Shown: piece by piece, positions 43,105-51,357 of the stretch | How the letters are laid out: each line of letters starts with the position of its first letter | Position numbering within the stretch: the stretch's first letter is position 1 | Assembly (NCBI RefSeq): GCF_001682855.1 | Contig: NZ_MAQW01000001.1 | Location: forward strand, 1,235,926-1,299,925 | Length of the DNA: 64,000 nt | Reading direction: 5' to 3' | Source: Bacillus sp. FJAT-27264 | GTDB taxonomy: Bacteria; Bacillota; Bacilli; Paenibacillales; Paenibacillaceae | The notes under the pieces: model-generated | The model's input: the letters and a program-made list of their open reading frames with translations, nothing else | Told to the model about the DNA's origin: nothing | The model's database searches: none | Position numbers and translations under genes: made by a program

Positions 43105-43140
43105 AAAAGAAGTATCTCCCAAAAAGGAAATACTTCTTTT
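43105..43140 (+). terminator. Bidirectional terminator between HxlR and MerR genes
   Basis: AAAAGAAGTA ... TACTTCTTTT with CTCC/GG inner pairs and T/A runs on both strands; convergent genes end on both sides. Confidence 0.8.
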
Positions 43141-43162
43141 TTTACATATACACCGAACTCAA

Positions 43163-43879
43163 CTACGATTGCTGATCCTCTTTGAGGGACTCTATATATT
43201 TCATTAGTTCTACTACTCCGTTTAATTGTGTTATTAGTTTATCGTTTAATTTTTGAAGTGCTAACTGAAACGAGCGATCTATTGTTGTAAAATGGTGTGC
43301 TTCTAGGTCATTTAAAAGATCTTTCAGATTTTCAGTGTAATATATTGTTTTTCTTAAACTGCTAATCACTAAGATCTTCCGCAACTCAGACACAGCGAAG
43401 ATTCTATAACCATTTTCTTTGTCTCGTTCTGAGGCAATCAGCCCCTCCTTCTCCCAATGTCTTATCGCAGAGGTATTAACTCCAGCAATTTCGGCTACTT
43501 TGCCAATGGTTAGCGACTGTATTGATTTAATATTTCTATAATTACTGAAATCAGCATTTCTGATCATACTCAGTATTTCTTCAATCCGTTGTTTTTCTTC
43601 TTGAGTTAGATACAGCTGATGGTTTACTAGCCAGAGAGCATCCGTTATATCGCCAATCTTGATTCTCCTCATGACATCATAAACTACAGGTATATCATAT
43701 CCCCTCAATAATGATCGAATGGCACTAAAAGACTGAAGATGTATCGGGGTATAGGCTCTATGGTTTCCTGTCGTTCTCGGTACATCAGGGATTAACCCTT
43801 GTTCCTCATATCTCCTTAAAGTAGTGGCACTTACGTTCAGTATTTCAGCCATTTGTGTAGGTGTGAATATACTTTGCAT
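43163..43879 (-). CDS. MerR-family regulator with two MerR DNA-binding domains
   Basis: 238 aa. Residues 5-70 form a first MerR head (TPTQMAEILNVSATTLRRYE, then EQGLIPDVPRTTGNHRAYTP). Residues about 120-190 form a second one (LTIGKVAEIAGVNTSAIRHW, then EKEGLIASERDKENGYRIFA). A helical tail (DRSFQLALQKLNDKLITQLN) takes the place of the effector domain. Family members normally carry one head and dimerise. Divergent from the alpha/beta hydrolase gene (149-bp intergenic region), which is its likely target. A 9-bp direct repeat lies just upstream of its start. Confidence 0.85.
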   Translation of the reverse strand: MQSIFTPTQMAEILNVSATTLRRYEEQGLIPDVPRTTGNHRAYTPIHLQSFSAIRSLLRGYDIPVVYDVMRRIKIGDITDALWLVNHQLYLTQEEKQRIEEILSMIRNADFSNYRNIKSIQSLTIGKVAEIAGVNTSAIRHWEKEGLIASERDKENGYRIFAVSELRKILVISSLRKTIYYTENLKDLLNDLEAHHFTTIDRSFQLALQKLNDKLITQLNGVVELMKYIESLKEDQQS

Positions 43880-43896
43880 TTCCCCACTTCCCTAAT

Positions 43897-43918
43897 CTTA
43901 AAGTGAAACCTTAAAGTG
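43897..43918. promoter_or_regulatory. Direct repeat in the MerR-hydrolase intergenic region
   Basis: CTTAAAGTG occurs twice (43897-43905 and 43910-43918), spaced 13 bp start to start. Suggests an operator read by the two heads of the MerR protein; not shown. Confidence 0.5.
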
Positions 43919-44028
43919 CTGCGTTAACATAAAATCCGAATTCTATACTAATACCAAGGTTTTGCTGGGAAAAACCGGACTATTGCATGAATGTTGTATG
44001 TTATTAGTATATCCGGTAGGGAGTGATC

Positions 44029-44916
44029 ATGTTGAACAAAATCGTAACATTAAATGATGGATCAAAATTAGAGGTAGGTTTAACTGGAGATCCTGCTAGT
44101 AAAGTAATTATGTTACCAATAGCTAAAAAATCTGTTTTTGGTCAAGAAGCTGAAACGTTGAGATTGTGGGGAGTAGATCCTGAACTAGGAAAAAATGTTG
44201 TGGAAGGACTTTCTGATAAATTTCAGGTGTTGTACTTTGACTATGAAGGCCACCTTTTTAGCAATCCTCAACCAGATCTACTTACACCAGAGAACATCTC
44301 AATGGATTTATTACGAATCGCTGATGAAATGAAGGTTAACACATTTAGTTATTACGGATACTCCTGGTTGGCTCTAGTTGGCTTACAATTGGCGATTAGA
44401 ACAAACCGTTTGGAAAGTTTAGTTATGGGAGGATTCCCGCCCTATGAGGGGCCCTATAGAGAAATGATGGTAGTAACCACAAAGACTTATGAGCAAGCAT
44501 TAAATAATCAAAATACCTCTAATTATCAACTCGAAGAAAATATCAGTCCTGAGGAATTCGATTGGGATGACTTACAAGTAACCATAGACCCAAAACAAAC
44601 CAAGCAATTTGTCACCATGTACAAAAACTTAATGGATTTCGATGATAAAAAAATTCAAGGCCGATTAAACCTTCCTAAGCTTACGTTCGCTGGAGACAAA
44701 GATACCATTGCTTATGGCGAGAACTTTGGGAATGTAACTGTCGATATCAGCGGCTTATTAAAGATAAATGAAGACGTACTAAAACACTTTGGCTGGGATG
44801 TTCATCTTTTATGTGGGGAGAACATGGATCATACAAAAGCAATGCAGCCTGAAACGGTTCTGCCTTTGATTAAACCTTGGTTTATTGAAAACCTATTGAA
44901 CAAGTTCTCACTGTAA
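44029..44916 (+). CDS. Alpha/beta-hydrolase fold protein
   Basis: 295 aa. Strand-turn-helix pattern of alpha/beta hydrolases: VIMLPIAKKSVFG, FQVLYFDYEGHLFS, nucleophile elbow YYGYSWLALVG, SLVMGGFPPYEG, and a late LTFAGDKDTIAYG with acid-loop residues, then HLLCGENMDHTKAM with the likely catalytic His. The elbow is Gly-Tyr-Ser-Trp-Leu: the final Gly of G-x-S-x-G is replaced, so activity may be altered. Start ATG 44029 with AGGGAG. Under likely control of the divergent MerR gene. Substrate unknown. Confidence 0.75.
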   Translation: MLNKIVTLNDGSKLEVGLTGDPASKVIMLPIAKKSVFGQEAETLRLWGVDPELGKNVVEGLSDKFQVLYFDYEGHLFSNPQPDLLTPENISMDLLRIADEMKVNTFSYYGYSWLALVGLQLAIRTNRLESLVMGGFPPYEGPYREMMVVTTKTYEQALNNQNTSNYQLEENISPEEFDWDDLQVTIDPKQTKQFVTMYKNLMDFDDKKIQGRLNLPKLTFAGDKDTIAYGENFGNVTVDISGLLKINEDVLKHFGWDVHLLCGENMDHTKAMQPETVLPLIKPWFIENLLNKFSL

Positions 44917-44962
44917 TAATTTTCACTTTTCTTCCAAGCGATGTTATGATTATTTTACCGCG

Positions 44963-45562
44963 TTGGATATTGATGATATTCTACTTGAAAAAGCTAGACA
45001 GAGGCTAAGTCATATCCCTGAATCAAGACTTCATTTTGTTAATGCATCGATTTACAATACTGGATTACCTGACAATCACTATGACTTTGTTATTGCACGA
45101 TTAATATTTCTTCATCTTCATGATCCATTGCAAGCTGCGGAAGAACTTAGCCGTATCTTAAAACCGGGTGGGAAGCTCATTATTATTGATATAGATGATG
45201 GGGCATTTGGTGCTATCCAACCTGAATTAGATGTTTTACCATCAATATTGAAAAAGCTGTCACAACTACAGGCTTCAAGAGGTGGTAACCGGAATATTGG
45301 AAGAAGCTTGCCGCGGATTCTATCCGATTCAGGCTTTATAGACGTGGATATGGATGCACTCATCCAACATAGTGATTTACATAGTATCGAGGGTTTCAAA
45401 CGACAATTTGATATCAACCGCTTCGCTGATTTCTATAAGCATGGCATCATTACTTCATATGAATTTGAGGAATTAAATAAATCCTATGACCATTTTGCTA
45501 GTTCCCCGGAAGCTCATGCCATGATGCTATTTTTTATGGCGTGTGGGACAAAGCCTTTATAG
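44963..45562 (+). pseudogene. Class I methyltransferase fragment (N-terminus missing)
   Basis: 199 codons of a type 11 methyltransferase that begins in the middle of the fold: ALDIDDILLEKARQRL (second strand), DNHYDFVIARLIFLHLHDPL (motif IV), LSRILKPGGKLIIIDID (motif V/VI). The SAM-binding glycine motif I (GxGxG), normally about 30 residues earlier, is absent. The open frame continues a few codons upstream but not to a start with ribosome site. Probably the truncated remainder of a gene after insertion of the hydrolase/MerR pair or a deletion. Confidence 0.7.
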
Positions 45563-45639
45563 ACCTATCCAAATATTTTAGGCCTTAGCACTATTGGGAT
45601 ACGCTGTTCCCCGTGCTGACTGGAACGGTAAGTTTAAGA

Positions 45640-45659
45640 GCCATCCTTTGCGGGATGGC
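45640..45659 (+). terminator. Terminator
   Basis: GCCATCC - TTTGCG - GGATGGC followed by CCTTTCTTT on the plus strand. Confidence 0.75.
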
Positions 45660-45694
45660 CCTTTCTTTATTGGTGGCTCATAATCCATATTTTA

Positions 45695-46267
45695 TTATTT
45701 CAATTCAATCTGGCCTTGCTCAGTTCCCCAGAATCCAGTCTGGACATTTAAAATAAAGCCAGTCAGATCTTCCGGAATTTCAAATACTACATTGCCTGTC
45801 TGAGCCAATCCGGGATTGATTCCTTTATATAAAAAATAGTCTCCGGAAGAAGTAATCAACGTTGACGGTGCATATGTAACCTCGTCTTTTAGGAGCTGAA
45901 AGTATGAGGAGTCCGTGGTAATCATCTTCTTACCAGCATTTTTAACAGTTACATTTACTACAAGGAAAGTACTTCCTTCAGCACTTGGGGAATAGGAAAA
46001 CAATTGTCCATCTTTAATTTTATTGGTAGTGGTTACTTTGTTAACTTTAAATACGACATCCCCAACCTGCAGTTCTTCCCCCTTCTTTGCCAATTTTTTT
46101 ACTTCTTCTTTAGAGTTACCCTTTGTACCTACAGAGCTTGCAGGGGTATTAGCCTTGTCAGTTGTATTACTTGAACTATCCTTATCTTTGGAAAATAAAC
46201 CAATGACAATAGCTAGTACAATTAAAGCGATGAATCCTAGACACCCCATTTTAAAAATCTTCTTCAA
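45695..46267 (-). CDS. DUF4352-type secreted/anchored protein
   Basis: 190 aa. N-terminal membrane helix (MGCLGFIALIVLAIVIGLF), Ser/Thr/Lys-rich linker, then an immunoglobulin-like domain with LQVGDVVFKVNKVTTT, FLVVNVTVKNAGKKMI, FQLLKDEVTYAPSTL and TGNVVFEIPEDLTGFILNV, the DUF4352 pattern. TTG start at 46267 behind AGGAGGG. Anchored at the outer face of the membrane; function not known. It stands alone at the end of the accessory block. Confidence 0.85.
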   Translation of the reverse strand: MKKIFKMGCLGFIALIVLAIVIGLFSKDKDSSSNTTDKANTPASSVGTKGNSKEEVKKLAKKGEELQVGDVVFKVNKVTTTNKIKDGQLFSYSPSAEGSTFLVVNVTVKNAGKKMITTDSSYFQLLKDEVTYAPSTLITSSGDYFLYKGINPGLAQTGNVVFEIPEDLTGFILNVQTGFWGTEQGQIELK

Positions 46268-46458
46268 GTAAAACCCTCCTAATTAGGTAGTTTGAACCAT
46301 TTATTATACTATCAATATATCGGAAATTATAGGAAATTTTTTATAAGGATTAGGGGGTTTTCCGAAAAAATATTTTGATGGACATGACGAATTCTTATCG
46401 ACCTTCTATAATCCTCCTTTCCTTAGCATAATTAATAATATTCTTCTCCACAAAACAA

Positions 46459-46488
46459 TACCCCGCAGCCATTACCGGCTGCGGGGTA
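46459..46488 (-). terminator. Terminator of dapL
   Basis: TACCCCGCAGCC - ATTACC - GGCTGCGGGGTA just after the dapL stop on the minus strand; followed by TTGTTTTG. Confidence 0.88.
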
Positions 46489-46504
46489 TGCTATATCCAC
46501 TATA

Positions 46505-47758
46505 TTAGAATTCAAACTCAACATCGCTGAGCCGGCGTTTGATCTCAGAGATCACGCGGTGCTCTTCCTCTTCGCCTTTGGCAACGAAGGTTACGGAGAA
46601 GCGTACGAAGGCTCCGGCATCGTCCCAAGGTACGGTGGAGATCAGCTTCTCACGGATCAGGAACTGCGAGAAGTCTTCCCCAGTCTCAAAACGACGTCCG
46701 CCCTTCACGCCTTTAGGCGCAGCCACGTACAGGAAGAACGAGCCTTTAGGCTTCTCGGCCTGGAAGCCGAGGCTGTTCAGCGCATCCACCAACAGGTTAT
46801 GACGGCGGGAATATTTGTCCGCGATCGCTTGTGTGATCGAAGGGTTAGCCAGACCATAGGCTGCGGCTTTTTGGATGGCGATAAACTGACCGGAGTCATT
46901 GTTGTCCTTCACATCGCTAAACGCTTTGACAATTAACGGGTTGCCAGCCACAAAGCCGATTCTCCAACCCGTCATGTTGTACGACTTGGACAGGGAATGC
47001 AGCTCTACACCAACATCCTTAGCACCCGGAACGGACAGGAAGCTAAGCGGCTTTACACCGTCATAGGTCAGGGCAGCGTAAGGTGCATCATGAATCACGA
47101 CAACATCGTATTTCTTGGCCCAAGCTACTACTTCAGCGAAGAACTCAGGCGTTGCACTAGCTCCAGTCGGGTTGTTTGGATAGTTCAAATAGAGCAGCTT
47201 GGCTTTCTTCGCAATATCCTCAGGAATGGCGTTCAGATCCGGCAGGAATTTGTTCTCCTTCTTCAATTCCACCGTGTAGACTTGTCCACCCAAATATTTG
47301 GTGTGCGTGCCCAATACCGGATAGCCTGGAACCGTCATAATAGTGATGTCGCCGGGATTAATAAAGCAAGATGGCAACATCGCCAGTGCTGGCTTCGAAC
47401 CGATGGAATGCACAACTTCTGTTACCGGATCAATGCCTTCCACGCTGAATACATCGTGCAAGTATTGTGCTGCTGCAGCCTTGAATTCTGGAATACCATT
47501 ATCCGAATAGCCGCGATTCTCTTCCTTCGATGCTTCTTCGGCCAATTTGGCGACAATGCCCGCGTCCGCCATTTCGTCCGGTTCACCAACGCCCATGTCA
47601 ATGAGTTCGATGTCAGGGAAATCCAGCTTAGCGGATGCCTTGGCGCGTTTGATTTTCTCAAATTTATAAATCGCAGTGTCCTTGCCGTAATTCGCTCCGC
47701 CGATGCGGTCTGCAAAGTTACTCTGGATGAATGTATCTTGATATTGTTCAATACTCAT
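46505..47758 (-). CDS. dapL: LL-diaminopimelate aminotransferase
   Basis: 417 aa PLP enzyme of the DapL branch: converts tetrahydrodipicolinate to LL-2,6-diaminopimelate in one step, for lysine and peptidoglycan. Fold-type I markers: MGVGEPDE, HSIGSKPALAMLPSCFINPG, LNYPNNPTGA, HDAPYAALTYDG and PLP-Lys258 in SLSKSYNMTGWR. The frame is open upstream, but the ATG at 47758 behind CAGGAGATGA is the usual start. Placed downstream of rluD with a 95-bp gap and its own terminator. Confidence 0.92.
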   Translation of the reverse strand: MSIEQYQDTFIQSNFADRIGGANYGKDTAIYKFEKIKRAKASAKLDFPDIELIDMGVGEPDEMADAGIVAKLAEEASKEENRGYSDNGIPEFKAAAAQYLHDVFSVEGIDPVTEVVHSIGSKPALAMLPSCFINPGDITIMTVPGYPVLGTHTKYLGGQVYTVELKKENKFLPDLNAIPEDIAKKAKLLYLNYPNNPTGASATPEFFAEVVAWAKKYDVVVIHDAPYAALTYDGVKPLSFLSVPGAKDVGVELHSLSKSYNMTGWRIGFVAGNPLIVKAFSDVKDNNDSGQFIAIQKAAAYGLANPSITQAIADKYSRRHNLLVDALNSLGFQAEKPKGSFFLYVAAPKGVKGGRRFETGEDFSQFLIREKLISTVPWDDAGAFVRFSVTFVAKGEEEEHRVISEIKRRLSDVEFEF

Positions 47759-47853
47759 AAAGGTCATCTCCTGGCTTTTTTTCAAAGTTCTAATCATAAA
47801 TATGACGGAAACCGTGATGCAAAACCATGGATTTATTATCACTTCATTTGTAC

Positions 47854-48825
47854 TTATCTGCTACGCAAAGCGAACAATAATTCTTCCATATCTGCAGGAA
47901 GTGGTGCACTGTACTCCATATACTCTCCAGTAGAAGGGTGAACAAATCCAAGGACAGCTGCATGCAAGGCCTGGCCTTTCATCGTCGTTCCTTTGCTGCG
48001 GCCATAGATCGGATCACCAGCCAGCGGATGGCCGATGAATTTCATATGTACCCGGATCTGATGGGTTCGCCCCGTCTCCAGTTGCAGCTCCACAAGCGTG
48101 CAATCGCCAAACCGTTCCAGTACGGTAAAATGCGTAACAGATTTTTTGCTGTTCTTCTCCGTTACGGTGTAAAGCTTGCGATCATGCGGATCTCTTCCGA
48201 TCGGTGCGTCTATGGTTCCCTTGTCATGCGTTATATTACCTTGAACCACGGCAATATAACGACGGGTCACACTGTGTTCCTTCAGCTGCGCAGCCAGCGA
48301 AGCATGGCTGGCATCGTTCTTCGCGGCCATAATCAGGCCAGAGGTATCTTTGTCAATACGATGTACAATGCCTGGGCGGATCTCGCCGTTAATGCCGGAC
48401 AAGTCCTTGCAATGATACATCAGGGCATTGACCAGTGTTCCTGAGGGATGACCTACTGCCGGATGCACGACCATTCCACGCGGCTTGTTCACAACGATCA
48501 CATCGCTGTCTTCATACGCAACGTCCAGTGGAATATTTTCCGCAATAAGATCCGTAACTTCCGCTTCAGGTACAGTGACAGCTACTACATCGCCTTCCCA
48601 TAGCTTGTGATTGGCTTTGACCGTTGCACCATTGACGGTAACATGTCCGCCGTTGATCCACAGCTGAACCTGTGAACGGGATATCTCTTCCTCCCAGGCC
48701 TCGGTGATATACTTATCAATACGCTCCCGGGCATTCTCGCCGGAGACCGTCCACTCCGTGACGTCCCTCTCTTCTTCGTGGCCGGATGCCGGTTGCTGAT
48801 TGACGTCATTATTCAAATCATTCAT
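47854..48825 (-). CDS. RluD-family 23S rRNA pseudouridine synthase
   Basis: 323 aa. N-terminal S4 RNA-binding domain (ERIDKYITEAWEEEISRSQV, WINGGHVTVNGATVKANHKL), then the synthase core with KPRGMVVHPAVGHPSGTLVN and the catalytic Asp158 in HRIDKDTSGL, plus LETGRTHQIRVHM and GDPIYG. Corresponds to B. subtilis YlyB. Follows lspA with a 14-bp gap; in Bacillus the next genes are pyrR and pyrP, but here dapL and an accessory block come first. Confidence 0.93.
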   Translation of the reverse strand: MNDLNNDVNQQPASGHEEERDVTEWTVSGENARERIDKYITEAWEEEISRSQVQLWINGGHVTVNGATVKANHKLWEGDVVAVTVPEAEVTDLIAENIPLDVAYEDSDVIVVNKPRGMVVHPAVGHPSGTLVNALMYHCKDLSGINGEIRPGIVHRIDKDTSGLIMAAKNDASHASLAAQLKEHSVTRRYIAVVQGNITHDKGTIDAPIGRDPHDRKLYTVTEKNSKKSVTHFTVLERFGDCTLVELQLETGRTHQIRVHMKFIGHPLAGDPIYGRSKGTTMKGQALHAAVLGFVHPSTGEYMEYSAPLPADMEELLFALRSR

Positions 48826-48839
48826 TCCTTTCCGTAAAC

Positions 48840-49334
48840 TTACTTTGATTCATTTACTTCCGTTATCTCTTCTCCGCCCTTCATATCACGCAGCGAATCC
48901 AGAATAATCAGTGCCACACCGATAACGATGCAGGAGTCCGCGACATTAAAAATCGGGAAGGTATAGCTTCCAAAATTAAATTGCAGAAAATCAACAACCT
49001 CGCCATTCAACATCCGATCCAGGAAGTTGCCGACGGCTCCACCGAGTACAAGACCTAATGCAGTAGGCAGCAATTTGCGTGTCGCCTTGACCTTATTCAG
49101 ATACCATACGATACCGGCGACAACCACAATGGTAACCAAAATGAAGAACCACTGCTGTCCCTCCAGAATGCCGAACGCGGCCCCGCGGTTGCGGTGCGAG
49201 GTAATCAGAAAGAAGTTCCCAATCACCGGAATTTGTTCCCCGAGCTCCAGACGCGTAGCGATTACATATTTGGTTGCCTGGTCGATCAAAAAAGCAATGA
49301 GAGCTATCAGATAATACACCACAGAAGTTGTCAC
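48840..49334 (-). CDS. lspA: Lipoprotein signal peptidase (SPase II)
   Basis: 164 aa membrane aspartic protease that removes signal peptides from lipoproteins after diacylglyceryl transfer. Four helices; catalytic Asp106 in VGNFLDRML and Asp133 in NVADSCIVIG; first-helix LIDQATKYV and the HRNRGAAFGIL loop are typical. Several lipoproteins in this window (8562, 15992) would be its clients. Operon with the RluD-family gene. Confidence 0.95.
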   Translation of the reverse strand: MTTSVVYYLIALIAFLIDQATKYVIATRLELGEQIPVIGNFFLITSHRNRGAAFGILEGQQWFFILVTIVVVAGIVWYLNKVKATRKLLPTALGLVLGGAVGNFLDRMLNGEVVDFLQFNFGSYTFPIFNVADSCIVIGVALIILDSLRDMKGGEEITEVNESK

Positions 49335-49565
49335 TCCGTTCTTATTTTTCCCGCGTCTACGCGGTCAAATACTGATTAAAGACTCGTATATTGTAGCACA
49401 GGCCTAAAGACCCGTCTATTGCAGACGCTTTCGTGCAGGGACTCTTGGGGACTATTTTCCATCGCTAAAATCCCTTCGCTACGGTCAACCTATCAAGGAG
49501 CCCTCCCGCACAGGCGAAGGGGAAGGAATGATGTTCTGAAGCAGGATCAGAAAGGAGCACACCAA

Positions 49566-50300
49566 ATGACACACCTGACAGCAGAGCAGCTCTCGGAACT
49601 TCGGGCAAATCTGCATCAACAACGGGCCGATATCCGCCACAGATTGCAGAATAATGAGCATTACGGGCTGCAGGAATCCATGCGCGACAACTCTGGGGAG
49701 CTATCGGAAATCGATAATCATCCAGGCGATGCCGCTACCGACCTGTATCACCGTTCCATGGACATTTCGCTGCTGGAGCGGGACGAGCATGAACTTGAAG
49801 ATATCGATGCAGCCTTGAAAGCGATGGATGAAGGAACCTATGGCATCTGCCTGGCTGGCGGTGAGCCTATTCCATTCGAGCGGTTGGCCGTCGTCCCTGC
49901 TACCCGTTATTGCAAAGAGCATAATCCCAAACAAGAGAAGCCGAATAACCGTCCCGCCGAAGAGGAATTCCTCACGCCCCCTTTTGGGCGAACCAGTCTT
50001 GACGAGAATGAAGAGCAAAATGGTTTTGACGGCGAAGACGCCTGGCAAATTGTCGAGAGCTGGGGTACCTCCAATTCTCCGGCCATGGCAGAAAGCAATG
50101 AGATCGGAGCTTATGAAGACATGGAGATTGAGGCCGACGAGACCGAAGGCTTCGTAGAGCCTTGGGAAAATTTTATCGCTACCGACATCGAAGGTAACAA
50201 TGTAACGGTCGTTCGAGGGCGCAGCTACCAGCACTATATGGACAGCGGCGAGGGTAGTTACCTGCTTGACCCTCATGGCACAGAAGACGGGGAAGACTAA
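49566..50300 (+). CDS. TraR/DksA-type protein (YteA-like)
   Basis: 244 aa. Coiled-coil start (LSELRANLHQQRADIRHRLQ), then GELSEIDNHPGDAATDLYHRS and a degenerate C4 zinc finger GICLAGGEPIPFERLAVVPA, then ending CKEH: only one Cys of the first pair and Cys plus His in the second remain. The C-terminal half is acidic. Matches YteA, a sporulation-linked member of the family; in Bacillus the relative YlyA occupies this spot between ileS and lspA. ATG 49566 has AAAGGAGC. Transcribed opposite to both neighbours. Confidence 0.82.
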   Translation: MTHLTAEQLSELRANLHQQRADIRHRLQNNEHYGLQESMRDNSGELSEIDNHPGDAATDLYHRSMDISLLERDEHELEDIDAALKAMDEGTYGICLAGGEPIPFERLAVVPATRYCKEHNPKQEKPNNRPAEEEFLTPPFGRTSLDENEEQNGFDGEDAWQIVESWGTSNSPAMAESNEIGAYEDMEIEADETEGFVEPWENFIATDIEGNNVTVVRGRSYQHYMDSGEGSYLLDPHGTEDGED

Positions 50301-50533
50301 TAGAACCTATGCATGAATTATGCACAGAAAAACATCAGAATAAATCGAATGGAGACGGTTGCAGGACGCTATAAACCGGCTCCTCTTTTTTTTGTTAAGA
50401 AAACTTTGAGAAAATGTTCAGAATGTCCTAGTATAATAGTTCTGATGAACTATATATCTGTTGGCCTATATAACTGTATAAATTCTTTTCTGTCTATGCG
50501 TATCACGAACCCAACTCAGAAGGAGTATGCATA

Positions 50534-50800
50534 ATGAAACCTAATTCCTTTAAAGAAGTCCACCAGTTCAGTCACCAAGATGACCGGCGTTATCAACTGC
50601 TCATGAGAAAACTGCGGATTACCTATGCGGAAAAGAAGCAGTACACCCCGCTGCAGCGGTTGAAGAGAGAATGGAACAGCTTTAGAAAGCCGATCAAAGC
50701 AAGCGGTTGGAGTAGCGAAGAGGCCCCGGATTTTAAAAAGTCTTCAGTTCCAGTTGATGTTGTACAATCCGCACGATATCCGCAATGTAATCCCCGATAA
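50534..50800 (+). CDS. Small basic protein, unknown
   Basis: 88 aa. Rich in Lys/Arg/Gln (DDRRYQLLMRKLRITYAEKK, QRLKREWNSFRKPIKASG). ATG 50534 with AGAAGGAG. Its last 22 codons overlap, on the opposite strand, the 3' end of the DUF5665 gene (50733-50800). Because of this the final residues are read from DNA that also codes for that protein. Family not recognised. Confidence 0.6.
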   Translation: MKPNSFKEVHQFSHQDDRRYQLLMRKLRITYAEKKQYTPLQRLKREWNSFRKPIKASGWSSEEAPDFKKSSVPVDVVQSARYPQCNPR

Positions 50801-51164
50801 TCGGCAGATTAAGCGCCCCTAGCACTTGAAGGACATAAATTATCGTTGCTGCAAAAAACGTGAAGCCCACTGCAATCCCAACTCCACGTGATGTTCCCGA
50901 AAGCACATTCAGCCAAATTAGGCGCCAGGGAGAATAGAGAAGCTCTGTGTACTGGGCAATCCGCGACTTCTCCATCTGCTGTGCCAGTTCGAAAGTCATC
51001 CGATAAACGAGATTTAGCTTCTCCTCCGTTGGAATTTCTTCGGGGGTTCGAGGATCCCTGGCTGGAGTTTCCTTGTGCCCCTTAATCTTGTCCGAGGTCT
51101 TGATGGAGATTCTCCCCCTAGACCCTGAACCTTTGCCGTGTTCCTTTCGTTCTGTCACTGTCAC
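50733..51164 (-). CDS. DUF5665-type membrane protein
   Basis: 143 aa. Basic disordered N-terminus (RKEHGKGSGSRGRISIK), then a helix and the core EEKLNLVYRMTFELAQQMEK, SPWRLIWLNVLSGTSRGVGI, and a single helix AVGFTFFAATIIYVLQVLGAL with a short amphipathic end (GDYIADIVRIVQHQLE). The W-R-L...N-x-x-x-G-x-x-R-G-x-G pattern is that of DUF5665, small Bacillales membrane proteins of unknown role. GTG start behind GGAAGGG. Downstream of ileS on the same strand. Confidence 0.75.
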   Translation of the reverse strand: MTVTERKEHGKGSGSRGRISIKTSDKIKGHKETPARDPRTPEEIPTEEKLNLVYRMTFELAQQMEKSRIAQYTELLYSPWRLIWLNVLSGTSRGVGIAVGFTFFAATIIYVLQVLGALNLPIIGDYIADIVRIVQHQLELKTF

Positions 51165-51199
51165 CCGTCCCTTCCCATGTTCCTGGCATCATAAAACAG

Positions 51200-51243
51200 A
51201 CGAGCCCGGCAAAGGAAATATCTTTCCTTTAGCACGGGCTCGT
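51200..51243. terminator. Long terminator after ileS
   Basis: ACGAGCCCGgcAAAGGAA - ATATC - TTTCCTTTagcaCGGGCTCGT, about 115 bp after the ileS stop; followed by TTATTTT on the plus strand and CTGTTTT on the minus. Confidence 0.8.
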
Positions 51244-51357
51244 TATTTTGCGCCGAAATATAAGGAACTATATTTCACGCATAGACGGACGGTCCAAAGA
51301 CTGTTCGTCTATGCTTGTGACGCTAGTATATGCCATTAACGGACAAGTGATACATTT

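Noticed and set aside
50313-50534. 73-codon frame before the 50534 gene
   Set aside because: No ribosome site and it covers the promoter region of the next gene.
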